Below are positions 1 to 10,705 of a stretch of 43,017 nt of DNA, piece by piece. The stretch is from assembly GCA_000969725.1 (NCBI GenBank), contig JXSR01S065556.1; one strand, given 5' to 3'. A model generated the notes under the pieces. It was not told the origin of the DNA. It saw nothing but the letters and a program-made list of their open reading frames with translations, and ran no database searches. How positions within the stretch are numbered: position 1 is the first letter of the stretch; each line of letters opens with the position of its first letter. Source of the stretch: Ophiothrix spiculata (Eukaryota > Echinodermata > Ophiuroidea > Amphilepidida > Ophiotrichidae). The translations under genes and the position numbers were made by a program.

Positions 1-1194
1 GGAGGGTCTACACACACTGTGGTAGATTGCTTCCTGGGTTTCACTGTCCATTTACTATTTTCATAAATGTCCTCAGTAGAAAATCCAGGAAAAGATAAGT
101 TGAAATTGGCAATGGAGTTCATTGAGTTAGAGAGAATGTTAATGAAAGAAGCCATGCTGAGAAATAATCAATAACCATAAAGTCAAATATGAAGTAAATC
201 CTATTGTAGTTGTGGTAGACTAGTTAATCAACAAATAAAATCCATATAATCCTTTGGAGTAAGTGTCTAGGTAATATGTAAATTAGATGTAATCAGTAAG
301 TCACATGAGAGTATACACTAGATATGATTGGTCCACTTGGAAGATTCTGTCCAAGATGTTGGTGGTTTTCAAGTGCAGGTAGATAATTCCATATCAAAAT
401 AAGGCAAATTTTGACAAAGAAAACTCTTGAAATTTCCAGAATATCAAGAAATATCATGAAAACTGAGTCACAGATATTTTCCTTATGTTATTACACATCC
501 ATTGATATAAGAATGAATATATAAATCCAAGTAAAATCCATTAAAATTATGATATTTGTGGAGAGCAAATTAATGTGATGCACACAGGCTAAAGGCTAAC
601 AAAGTTGTCAGTGTATATAATGTATTATATACACTGACAGTCTAATCTTTTAATGCTTTCAATTCATTTAAAAACAAGCAGAGGATACACATTTGGTTCC
701 AACCAGTAGCACTAGCTGTAAAATGTTGACATCATATGAATCTGTATGAATTCGTCTATGTTTAATTGAAACAAACCTATCTATATGAAATAGAAAATCA
801 ACAAAAACAAAATATTAGCGAGGTGTTGCTGGTTCATCTATTTTATTTCACTTTTAGGCTCGTAACCCCTATTTCAATTTTGGACAAAGAGAACCTTACG
901 TTTTCTAAACTCTTTACAGTTTCAGTCTAGCGATCTTGGGACAAGTCGTAATCGTATACTGATATGAATTATATTTGAACTCAATATTGTTGTTTTAAAA
1001 AAACTTTGTTTTGGCGTTTAGTTTAATGTTTATTTAAAATCTACAAAAATATCAAAATACAGATATAACGTTGAAATTAAGGTCAAGTAAAATATATCCT
1101 TTGTTTAACTGTAACTTCATTATTGCACTGTCAGTAAGTAATCATCATGTTTCAATCTCATGCTTTTAAAATTATCATATTCCAATCAAATATT
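1..1194. other. Unassigned AT-rich flank
   Basis: I see no gene, recognisable transposon or coding frame here. The reading frames are short and broken by stops on both strands. The only structure that stands out is the palindrome at 606-639, listed separately. Similarity to the rest of the window begins near 1195, where the first large duplicated segment starts. Confidence 0.5.
606..639. repeat. Perfect 16-bp-arm palindrome
   Basis: TGTCAGTGTATATAAT is followed by a two-base spacer (GT) and then by its exact reverse complement. With 16 perfectly paired bases per arm it could form a cruciform in DNA or a hairpin in RNA. The arms are very AT-rich in the centre. It lies outside the duplicated segments, no second copy was noticed, and nothing links it to a gene. 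It may be the remnant of a very small foldback element. Confidence 0.85.
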
Positions 1195-2062
1195 ATTAAA
1201 CTCAAAACATATCTTCCGAATTAAGTGAAACAGTATACACCCAAATCTATAAAAGAAGATAATTTCATTCGTTTAATATCGACTTCCTTTGAGCAATTCC
1301 ATAACTTTGTTCCACTAGATTGTTTAATATCTTAAAGCCAAAAGAATCAATTTCTAATATAGGTGTGTAATCGGAATCTCTGATTTGCAATTTGGTAAAA
1401 AAAAAATTATTTCTTTTTCATTTATTAGGAAAATTATGTATAGTAATGAGAAACGTTTTTGGAAATAAAACTAGACCTGCTTAAATGATTACAAAGGGAT
1501 ATCGTCAAACACGACCTAAAACCAACAAAAAAGGAAACAAACAAATTTTTGATTTTTGTTTCCCTCATTTTGATGCTAATGCTGAAGGGCAGCCAAATAT
1601 TATAGACTGAGTGTATTGTTTCCAATTATCTTTTTGCTCCTAGTATTGATGATGGATCAATTTTCAAATTTTCTGTATAATGAATGTAATAATGAAACCG
1701 TTAGTTCCCGTGCTATATTAAATATAACATGCCTTTGAATGTATTGAAATATACAAAACCACTGCATCATAAATCGTTGTTAGTAGACACTCACGACGGC
1801 GATGTTAATTTATAGTGCACAATGCATCTTTGAATAACCGAGGAACTTGCCGCAGGTAGTAGCTTTCAAAATACAGAAATCAGTTGTCGCTTCATTTAAT
1901 GAAAATAATTATGATGATGTTAGGAAATAACGTGTCCTTGATACTTTTGTAAAAGAAGCGTATTATGCCAGGAGCAATACCGATGAGACGAGCATTACGG
2001 AAACGATGGTGTGCATGGTTGGGATACGGTCGTAAATTCAGAGGCATATTATAGCTACTAGG
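1195..2062 (+). repeat. 0.8-kb module M1 (first of four)
   Basis: This module recurs at 4160-4985, 10706-11610 and 17160-17885. All four share a start region with the motif CGTTTAATATC and the context TTCCACTAG or TTCCACGAG. They also share a late core containing CTTCATTTAATG, or a one-base variant, and TGTCCTTGAT. M1 is closest to M3 (1805-1920 versus 11362-11475 is nearly identical) and clearly more distant from M2. The module was therefore duplicated first as M1/M2, and the pair was then copied as M3/M4. No coding potential or TIRs were recognised. Confidence 0.8.
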
Positions 2063-2387
2063 TATAATAATATTAAGATATAAAAAATCGGCTACATTTT
2101 ATTACATTTCATATCTTAGAACACAATGCTTTATAAAGATACCTTCTCATTCAAAGAACTTATTTGAAAATACCCGGTGGTGTAGCCAGAGGGGCGGACA
2201 CAGTGGAATTCCATGGTTGTGAAAAGGTATGGTCGTGGAACTCCCAGTGGAACTGTTACTTACAAATGTAATTATATATATTTATCTAGATATAAGCATT
2301 AGCATTCATCTACAGGAACATACAGGAATTTTAGGTTTTCTGGGGTTCGTTTCGTAAAGATTTTAATCAAGCGTAAAATAGGATATA

Positions 2388-3398
2388 CCGTGCAAGTCAA
2401 AAAAAGTGCAATAATTAGATGGAAGCCATATTGTAAAAACAAAATCAATTTAAAGTAAATAATGTTTATTTCTAAATGAATTATGTATTTACCTTTCAAA
2501 TGGTGAAAAAATGTTCAGGATTGGTAAAGGCATAGGAAAGATATCCTTATTCAATATTATGGTATGAAAACAGTTCTGTCCAAATTCGGCATTACTCGTA
2601 AAACATGTGTGTATCAATATCCAATTGAATGTGTTGCTTCAGTTATCTGAAGATTATCTCAGTATCATCAACAACCACATTGTTCTAGGTCTCCGCATGT
2701 CATTTCAACAACAACAGAATGGAGCTTTTCGCCGAGTATGGTTTATGCAAGGTGGTGCTCCTGCTTACTGTGCCCTACGCGTAAGCAACCGCCTACAAGA
2801 GTTGTTTGGCAATCGTGTGGTTGGAATAGGAAATTAGGTTGAATGGCCAGACAGAAGCACAAATCTCTCTCCACTGGACTTTTATCAATGGGATACAAAT
2901 TGAACATCATGTTTACAGACAGAGCCCTCCTGCCAGTCTTCTACAGATGCGTAATCGCATCACTGAAGCCTTTAACGAGATCAGGTGTACCAGAGAAGCA
3001 AAACGAGCGGTCCAAAACATGAAAACAAAAGTTCAGAGATGTGTGAAGCTTCAAAGGAGGCCATGTCGACGGTTGCGCTGGACGTCAGTGAGACCTCAAT
3101 AAACCAATTGGCACTTTTCAGTGCGAACATGCCCAAACGGCCCTTTCCAGTGCTACTGAAAAACATGGAAATGTCCTCCATAAATGAAGCAAATGCACAC
3201 CAGTTGGACAGAACTGTTTTCATACCATATTATTTAAATAAGGATATCTTTGCAACGCTTTAATCAATCAACACCATTCTTTTACCATATGAAAGGTATT
3301 TTTTAAATCTATATCCTAATAATCAATATTTATTCGAAATTGCTTTTGTTCATACAATATGGCTTCCATCTAATTATTGCACCTTTTGACTCACTCGA
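2388..3398 (+). mobile_element. Mariner-like (Tc1/mariner) DNA transposon, dead
   Basis: The element is 1011 bp, bounded by TA dinucleotides (2386-2387 and 3399-3400). It has imperfect TIRs: the left end has AGTGCAATAATTAGATGGAA, and the right end (3355-3398) gives the same block in reverse complement, including GTGCAATAATTAGATGGAAG. A TA target site and a length near 1 kb are typical of the Tc1/mariner superfamily. Inside, on the plus strand, lies a decayed transposase (see 2690-3060). The corresponding part of duplication copy B is partly hidden by the N gap, so it is not certain whether B also carried it. The 5' half of the transposase is not recognisable. Confidence 0.85.
2690..3060 (+). 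pseudogene. Mariner-like transposase remnant (C-terminal half)
   Basis: One frame reads WFMQGGAPAYCALRVSNRL and, after an in-frame TAG at 2836-2838, VEWPDRSTNLSPLDFYQW. The reading then shifts frame near 2890-2910 and continues VYRQSPPASLLQMRNRITEA and AVQNMKTKVQRCVKL. The order matches the catalytic C-terminal half of IS630/Tc1/mariner transposases (a W.QDGAP-type block, then EWP.RSPDLSPLDF.LW, then the V.Y.SPP...L..RI.EA helix region). The second acidic residue is replaced (QGGAP instead of the usual QDGAP), and the third is Asn in STNL instead of SPDL. The gene is therefore inactive on four counts: two lost catalytic residues, a stop and a frameshift. The N-terminal DNA-binding part and first catalytic Asp were not identified. 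It is a relic, not a host gene. Confidence 0.85.
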
Positions 3399-4159
3399 TA
3401 CAATGTAAATGTAATGTAAAACAGGATCCAACTAACGACATCTGTAAGTTTCTTCACTTTTTGTTTTGATTTGGGTTTGCAAAATCATCAGCACTTACTA
3501 CTGTTTTTTTTATACAACTCATATTACACTCTCCATTTGTCACGAAATTAAGTTGCCCGATTGCCCACCAGATTGCAATCAGTGGTTATTAATGTATATC
3601 GTTTGACCATATTGAATCATGTCGGAGACGTCTCCTTGATTACTTTAAGATACGTATAGCAACCGTTATCCAATAAAAGCTACAAGATTTATTTTCAAGA
3701 AAACATTTTCTTTCATCTTAAAAGAAATTTATACCAACGATAAAAAGCCATTTCCTAATTAATTGATAAATTAATGCATTTTCACTTTGAAGATCTGTTA
3801 AAACAATATCATGAAATTGTTTCTCAAAGTTACAGAAGGCATTCTTTATTTTAAAAGTTGTTATTTTGACCTACCAGTTAGCAACATTGAAATTAAGTCA
3901 CAGTAAGAAAAAGCCACTCTCAATATATGATTATCATCTCACATTTTCTTAAATTCCTTAACAGTTGTTATACAATCTCCACAACAACTGTCAGCTCTTA
4001 TTTATCAATAATATCTAACGAAATAACCCTGGCAAAATAAACAATAAGTGGGTTTTTTTATGGAATTTAACATGTAAGGTATCTCTTCTTGCTATTTGTT
4101 TCTCTGAAATTCAACATGCAAGATATCTCTTTTTGTAATTATGTTGATTATGTTGTCAT

Positions 4160-4985
4160 TTTAAATTTAACTTATAAATCAATCGAAATCATATACACCT
4201 CAATCCCCAGGAGTTAATTCCATCCGTTTAATATCGACTTCTTCTACGCGATTTTACAATAAGATTCCACTAGCTTGATGATTATTGTTTATTTTCTTTG
4301 TAAAACTGTGGTTTAGCAACTCATGAAATGAAAGAAGAATAAGAATTAACAGATAGATAGATAAGGATTAAAAGAGCTCTAAAATTGTTAACCATTATCA
4401 CAAGACAAGTCATCGTAATTTGATTCAGGCTTTTTCAATGGCGATGAACAGGAGATTTATTCCGAATACAAAACGTCAAAAATACTAACTGACCCACAAT
4501 CATCTATATTTATAAGGTATATATTAGTAAATATAATTGTTTGCATCATTTCAGTGCATGCCTCTAAGCTCTTTAAAACGAATTATTATGGGTAATTCAA
4601 GGTTACTTGTCCGTGTGCTCTTTCTATATAATAAAGACATTAACATTCTGTAAATGTATTGGAATTAACAAAACCCACGCATCATTAAAAGTTATAAATA
4701 CAAACTTGTAATAGCTACCAATGTTTATTCATTGCATGCACAAATTGGTCTTTAAATATTCAGGCAATTTGCTGCAGGTAATACATTGCAAAAACAAAAA
4801 ATCGTTTGTCACTTCATTTAATGAAAATAATTACAATAATATTTGGAAATTTAATGTCCTTGATACTTAAATAAAAAGTATTATATATTGAGACTGGAGC
4901 CTCATAGATGAGACAATAATTAAGGAAATGACGATATGCTCGGCTCAAAATCAATCGTTAATTTAAATGGTAATTGCTGCTGTTA
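4160..4985 (+). repeat. 0.8-kb module M2
   Basis: This is the second copy of the module described at 1195-2062. It begins with a block shared almost exactly with 17160 onward (context ATACACCTCA, CCCAGGAGTTAATTCCATCC, CGTTTAATATCGACTTCTTC). It ends after the shared core CACTTCATTTAATGAAAATA and the line TGTCCTTGATACTT. Its closest relative is M4 (17160-17885). In copy A the module directly follows 3900-4155, whereas in copy B a 3.4-kb block intervenes at the same point. Confidence 0.78.
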
Positions 4986-5269
4986 AAGATGATTTTTATA
5001 AATGGATATACAATTGGAGTAGACCAGTGGGAATATGATAATAATATGCTTTCATTCAAAATTATAAAATAGAAAGCAAAATATACGTATTTTATAAAGG
5101 TGAGGTACAAATAATACTCTCTACCTTATTCAAAAATTACAAGAAAGCAAGAATTATTACATATAATTCATACAGTTATCGGAAAAGGGCAGCAACATGT
5201 ATGCATAAAGTTGCCTCAAGTTTATTTCTACCTCAATTTTTCAAAGTGAACACGTATCAGCGAATTTAA

Positions 5270-5853
5270 CCCTTGTCTTACCAACGTATATTTTGTAACG
5301 TTTGTTACTAACGGGGGGTGGTTACCACCCCCTACGAAATTAAAATTGGAGAAATAAAAGTTGCTTTGCTTTACACCACAGTATAGGGTAGGGTCTCCTC
5401 TATCCATTGATACCAAAATCATAAAAATCGGCCAAGGCGTTACGTAATTATGACGTCATAAGTACTTCCGAGTCGGAAAAATCACGATTTTGGGCAAAAA
5501 TGGCCACCAAATCGAAGTTCTAAATATCGAAATTTTGTCGGGTTTTTTGCTTATAAAGAAGGAAAATGGTGTTTCTAATATGTTCTGTAAGTTTTAGGTG
5601 AATACCATGTAGAAATTTTTCAAAATGGCGACTTAAAATTTTCTCAGGTGGCAACCACCACCCTACCTTCCGACTTTGACGAGGTACCCTGACCCCCCTG
5701 AAGGTGGTACCTACGAATTTTTTTCGCTAAAATGACCGCAAAGGATAAACTTACAACTACCCAAAACCCCTAGGTCATATTCGTTTGCGTTTTTATGCGA
5801 CAGGGAATCATCCGTTAGGGGGGGAAACACCCCCCTCCTTGGTAAGACAAGGG
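5270..5853. mobile_element. PiggyBac-like MITE, TTAA-flanked
   Basis: The element is 584 bp, flanked on both sides by TTAA (5266-5269 and 5854-5857). Its TIR is CCCTTGTCTTACCAA at the left, exactly mirrored by TTGGTAAGACAAGGG at the right. The TTAA target and CCC...GGG ends are hallmarks of the piggyBac superfamily. It is non-autonomous: no transposase frame is present, and the interior has G/C-run tracts next to the ends. A related element lies at 38068-38671. Both share the internal block AAAATCGGCCAAGGCGTTAC followed by a CRE-like TGACGTCATAA. The matching place in duplication copy B (around 18075-18125) has no insertion. Confidence 0.88.
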
Positions 5854-5857
5854 TTAA

Positions 5858-7180
5858 GCTGCTGACACAATTAAGAACCAATAGACATATTACATTTTAT
5901 CCAATCATTCGCAGATAGTTAGGATAAAGCAGCGGCATTCACTCTTAGAAACATTACCTGTGCAATTTCCGTTCTCCTAAGCTAGGTTTAATTGTTTCAT
6001 ACGTTCATTGATCCTTACATAGCCCAAAGTGTGCAATTTGATGTTTTTTTACACCGAGATAACAATGATGACTTCTTTAGTTCCTTCTACACTAACCTGC
6101 CACATTGCCCAATGCATTGTCAATTAGATTCTATTTCGCTTCAATGTCGGTTATAACTTCAAGTCCTGTCAAGTCGTGAAATGGATACACATCTTTTATA
6201 CCGATCTATTTTTGTGGTCATCAAAAAGGTATGATATGCGAGTTTTTTGCCATTTCTGCCATTTTGTATATAATACTGAATGCAAAGCAAAATACATAAT
6301 GTTAATGGTGGCGAAGTGAGGTGTAAAATGACAAAAAGTTAGTCATCTTTAGCATTATTTTACACATTATTTTTTCTTACCTAAAACATTTGTTAATGTT
6401 TTGCCAAGAATCATTTAGATTACTGATGTTTATTCCAAACCAGGTCTGTGTATGATGATGAACATGTTGACATATTGCTTTAAAAGACAATTTTTGCTAA
6501 ATTTTGCTACTTTTAGCTGAAGTTAAAAGTTATATTTTCACAATGGCCACCAAATTCAAAATGGCTGCTATTTCTCTTAAGAAACGCTCATTTTTTGCTG
6601 AATGAACCAACTTTCTTGTCAACGTTTAACAAGTCAAGCTTATAAGATATTATTCAATATGGTAATATTGATAATACAAATGAGTTTTAAACAATCTTTC
6701 AATGAATCACAACTTATTTTCAAACAGGCAGCCGTATATAATCTTGTTTCATTTCATGGACATTCTTTAGTTTCATGATTTTAACTAATCTGACAATCAA
6801 AAGAGTTACGCATAATAAATATATTAAGCCACAACTGTCCCCCTTATAATTGCAAAATCTTGAACACAAGTGATGTCAACAATCCGTATAATGCAATCTA
6901 TTCATTATGAGATTATTTTCCATGATTGACCATGGGTTTGCTATCATTTGTAATGAATTTCGCGCTTGACCATATGTATTTGTCATTATGTCCAATGCGT
7001 CTGGAATGAAGGAGATTAACAACGCATTCACGCCAATGTAAAGTTGCTTTCATCTGGCATACTCAATAAGAAAAAATCTTTAGAGAGTATCACAGTTAAG
7101 GACACAGCTCGTCATATTAAATATTGACTATTAATAGTGTTCAAATGAAAATATGAATATATATTAAGAAAACTAAATTG
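5858..7180. other. Non-coding part of duplication copy A
   Basis: No gene was found. From 5875 this aligns to copy B from 18120, including the line ATACGTTCATTGATC. A stretch at about 6443-6755 has no counterpart in copy B, where the flanking sequences meet near 18909-18915. It is therefore either an insertion in A or a deletion in B. It contains ATGGCCACCAAATTCAAAAT but no visible TIRs. From 6760 the copies align again (TTTCATGATTT..AACTAATCTG). Confidence 0.6.
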
Positions 7181-7300
7181 TTTCTTTTAATTTCAAAAGG
7201 GTCATAAGCATAATTATACGTATAATTCTACGACACGCAGACACACATTTCTGATTGCATTTGCATATGGTTTGTACTTAAACATATTGAGTACATTACC
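6890..7300. repeat. Highly conserved island of the duplication (copy A side)
   Basis: Two blocks are much better preserved between the copies than the surrounding DNA: 6890-6995 versus 19037-19145, and 7175-7275 versus 19330-19432. The second contains ACGACACGCAGACACACATT and TCTGATTGCATTTGCATATG, identical in both copies. It includes an octamer-like ATTTGCAT and an ACGTATAATT palindromic tract. No ORF explains the conservation. Whether it is regulatory is inference. Confidence 0.6.
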
Positions 7301-7499
7301 GATGCTGCATTTAGATAATACGTAAAGTCATGCTACCACTCAACACTTCATCTCCGCTTTTTTCATATTGACTACCTTTTCTTTATATCCTTAATATAAC
7401 TCAAGTTTGACGAGGAGTCAGAATAGCGATGATTTCAAATGGAACATGATTTAATTTGCATTAGAAAACGTCACCAAATACATTATTGTTTTACTTAAA

Positions 7500-7690
7500 G
7501 TTGATTGCGGCTGTACAGAATACGTGTCTATTAAGCATTGAGAATAAGGTTGATAAAGCAGACACGTGTTTAAGTTTGACATTTGGTAATTCGTTTTTGC
7601 TGTTGCCTTGTTTATTGTCAGTAAACACCGACAATCATCATAGTCAAAATTACTTGATTGCATTTAAAAGTCGCTACTTTAAAATGTCGT
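7500..7690. repeat. Conserved island with inverted ACGTGTCT motif (copy A side)
   Basis: This stretch matches 19905-20115 with only scattered substitutions. Shared strings include GCGGCTGTACAGAATACGTG and AGCAGACACGTGTTTAAGTT. ACGTGTCT and its reverse complement AGACACGT occur about 30 bases apart in both copies, forming a spaced inverted repeat that contains an E-box-like CACGTG on the right side. Short reading frames cross it on both strands, but none is conserved as a protein between the copies, so I treat it as non-coding. Confidence 0.55.
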
Positions 7691-8193
7691 AATTTTATAA
7701 TTTGTCAAGAACTGAAATTACTCCTTTAGTGTCAGCAAGGCTTTAGCCTTCCCAATACACCCCACTGGTCAGAAAACTATACTTTGTGCTTAAACATTGA
7801 AGGATGCATTTTCATGAACATCTGATTTTGCTTCAACAATGTTGACAAAGGTTGTAGTAAAGCAACGATACTACAACGATAATTTGACTTGGATTGACGG
7901 GTTGCTTTCATAATGTTAGATCTGTCCGATTGTTCTTTTGCTAATTGCTAATTTTTTTCTGACAACGGAAACATTTAATAAAGGCAATTTAAGCTAACCA
8001 CTGTCAGCTCTTAAACTGTTCCAAATCCCTTTGCGCTGAATCTTGTACTTCGGGAAGATCATGAAAAAATATAAGTTATTTATTCAAGATAACAAAAAAT
8101 GCATTTGACGCAAAAACGACATATGCCATTTTTGAAGTGTGATTTCCGAAAGGCTCCCCATCTGCTCACGGTCTTGTCACAACCAATAATATA

Positions 8194-9151
8194 CCGGGTG
8201 TATCAAAATGATCAGGTCTCAGAATAAATAAATGTAAAAAAATACTTCCCGTTCCATTTGGTAGTACATTTCTTTGTCTTGAATTTGCAAAAAGAATGAG
8301 AGCATTTTGTAATTTCGTTTCCAAGAACGGGAGGATTCTGTAAAGGCACCAGTTTTGAAAACTCGCCACGCATTTGATTTGTTGCCTTTTCATTTCAATG
8401 AAGACAGAAATCAATAACTCCGTCTGCAAGTGGTTTTAATTTATATTTTCTACCTTAAAATATAATTTTACTTTCAAAATTGCAAAAATCTAATGTTGAA
8501 AGCTCTGTTTGACTTCTTATTCCATGAAAAAAGAACTTAATGATTATACTAAATACTTGCTATTGATTAAATAGAAATGTTACCTATCTTTTAAATAAAT
8601 AAAGGGGATGTCTCTTTATAATTTTTTTTTCACAAAATAAGTTCAGGGCAGTAACTTATTTGTAGAAATGCCTAATCTATTAAAATATTTATAGGTATCT
8701 ATTTGCAATAAATCTGTGTGATGCCTATTGCATGCTTCTGATTGTCATTTAACGATGTTGCAAATCGGCAAATCATGCACTCGATTCAAACACCACACAA
8801 CATTCATTGTGCCCGTTTCCTGATAATTTGTTGCTTTTGATGCCGTATGAGAAACAATTTTACTTTAAATATCTTGGGCTATTCTACTTGACTAATAACA
8901 TATAAACACTTACAATTTGGATATCTTGCTTTGGCATAAGCTATTTACTACCCGTGGCAAGTTTGTAAAAGTACATACTTTCTTCTAACTGACGTAAACC
9001 CCGATTCCGTGCATCAATTTTCAAAATTATTTTTTTAAATGGAAGATATTGAATTGGTCTTTTTATATCCGTGAAAAGAACTATGCTAGCATTTATAGAT
9101 TTTGTGTTAAAAAACCACAAAGTTGAGTACTAATCATTTTGATACACCCTG
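8194..9151. mobile_element. Mariner-type TIR element, 958 bp
   Basis: The left end CCGGGTGTATCAAAATGATC and the reverse complement of the right end, CAGGGTGTATCAAAATGATT, form TIRs of about 20 bp. TA flanks both sides (8192-8193 and 9152-9153). Copy B of the duplication lacks the whole element: its sequence runs from the equivalent of 8180 (CTTGTCACAA) to the equivalent of the right flank within a few dozen bases near 20390. The size and TA target fit Tc1/mariner. No transposase domain could be recognised in the interior, so it is a strongly decayed or non-autonomous copy. Confidence 0.85.
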
Positions 9152-9900
9152 TATAATCACTTACCTTACTTTTACTCTCAGAAAATCATTATTTGTGTTT
9201 TTATGTAATTAAATGCGAGTTGTTTGCTTTTACTTGAAATAAATATACTGTTTTAGTGCATTAAATGCATTGTAAATAGTAAATTTATACTGATATTGCT
9301 TGCAGGGTCATATATTACGAACTTTAAAAATAATATATGTTTATGTGTTATCGAACTAAACTTCTGGCAACAATAAAAATATAAATTGTGATTGCGAATA
9401 TGGAATCTCCCAAAATAACGGATTTGTATTATAGTGATCATATCTGTTTTCATTTGCCTAAACATCTCAGTCAGAAATATGAAACAGGAATATGTTATTT
9501 TCAAATAACACACCCAGGGGAGTGCTCAGAAGACAAAAATTACACTATGCTTCATCATGAAATATGTATTTAGTTCATTTGACACAGACTTCGTTGATAA
9601 ATTGGTAAAATATGCCTCAGTGGAGTTGTGTTTATATCTCCTGTAATTTATCATTAAAGCTGCAAATAAGAAATATCGTTCCACTTATCAAGTAATATAA
9701 ATTAGATTTCTCCATGCATGATAACTGAAATATGTAAATTATCTATCTATCACGCTAAATGATTTATATACAAATAGGAGAGTTCGTGAACTTAGTAGGT
9801 GTTGTTGCACATTTTGTGTCATGCAAACCGGTCGTTTTCATATGTTTCTAATATTTACCATAGAGAAAAATAAACACGTTCGTTATAATATTTTTCTACA

Positions 9901-10705
9901 ATTTTACTATTGTATTAAGCTTGATCATCTTGAGGTGAGATTATCTTAGCATGAATAGATCTTTATTGATAGAAATCGATAGAATAAAAGTATATATACA
10001 TAAGTAAGCACTTCAAAGTTCACCATTTTATATACTTTGTGTGATGTGGAAAATTTAGAATGGAAATGTTCATTAATGGTGGGAAAATTACGCCATGAAA
10101 AGTATTCTTAAAAAGTTTACGAAAGTTACTGCACCTTAATCTTGCTATACCAAATTATCATTCATGATTAATGACAACTGGTCAGCATGAGTTTAGGCTT
10201 GCAATTTAAATTGTACATTTAACAAAAACTTTACAACCTATTTACATCTTCAATCTTTGCTTGCACCGTTCTTCGTGAGAGGTGCCGTATAGATATTAAA
10301 ACCCAAACTTGTTTGTAATTTCGTATGCTTATTTTAAAGTTATATATCGTGTCAAATATTCTTTTTAGCATTGGTTTTACTACGTGTTTGTTCAAAATAC
10401 CGTGTCAGACGTTAACGATAATGTTGATAAAATCTAGTGTATCATACAATGATACAACAACCGTACCATTCTGTAGCACATGGTTTTACTTAAACATCCT
10501 GAATTCATTACCCTTAGATTTGGTTTGTTTGATATGCATTCATTAACAAGTCATTAACAATTTCATCGGTTAATGGATATTTATATAAACATGAACAAGA
10601 AAGACATATTCTAGAATTCGATGCTTTGGTTCACGTTCATAATGCGAAGTTAATTTTAATTGGCAAGCAAAAGTCCCAAAATTCAAATATTTGTTTCATT
10701 TTATT
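9901..10705. other. Spacer between duplication copies A and B
   Basis: No gene or recognisable repeat was found. The longest open frame (10325-10546) would code for a hydrophobic peptide of 73 residues. It starts in AT-rich DNA without any family resemblance and is not preserved elsewhere in the window, so I do not call it a gene. Confidence 0.5.

Larger units (their letters stand above)
1195..9900 (+). repeat. Segmental tandem duplication, copy A
   Basis: This segment of about 8.7 kb aligns collinearly with 10706-21440. Anchor pairs read directly from the sequence include 1200/10720, 1805/11362, 3550/12583, 3890/13475, 4160/17160, 5880/18120, 6890/19037, 7200/19352, 7510/19910, 9360/20850 and 9780/21295. 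Identity varies: some islands look above 90% identical, while other stretches are hard to align. The two copies lie in the same orientation, separated by about 0.8 kb. Copy A carries transposons at 2388-3398, 5270-5853 and 8194-9151 that copy B lacks at the matching positions where both can be read. The segment ends near 9862-9900 after the shared motif GTGTCATGCAAA. No protein-coding gene is visible in it apart from the dead transposase. Confidence 0.88.

Noticed and set aside
2839..3263. Separate small ORFs downstream of the transposase start
   Set aside because: The first is the frame-shifted continuation of the same dead mariner transposase. The opposite-strand and 2985-3263 frames are shadows of it.
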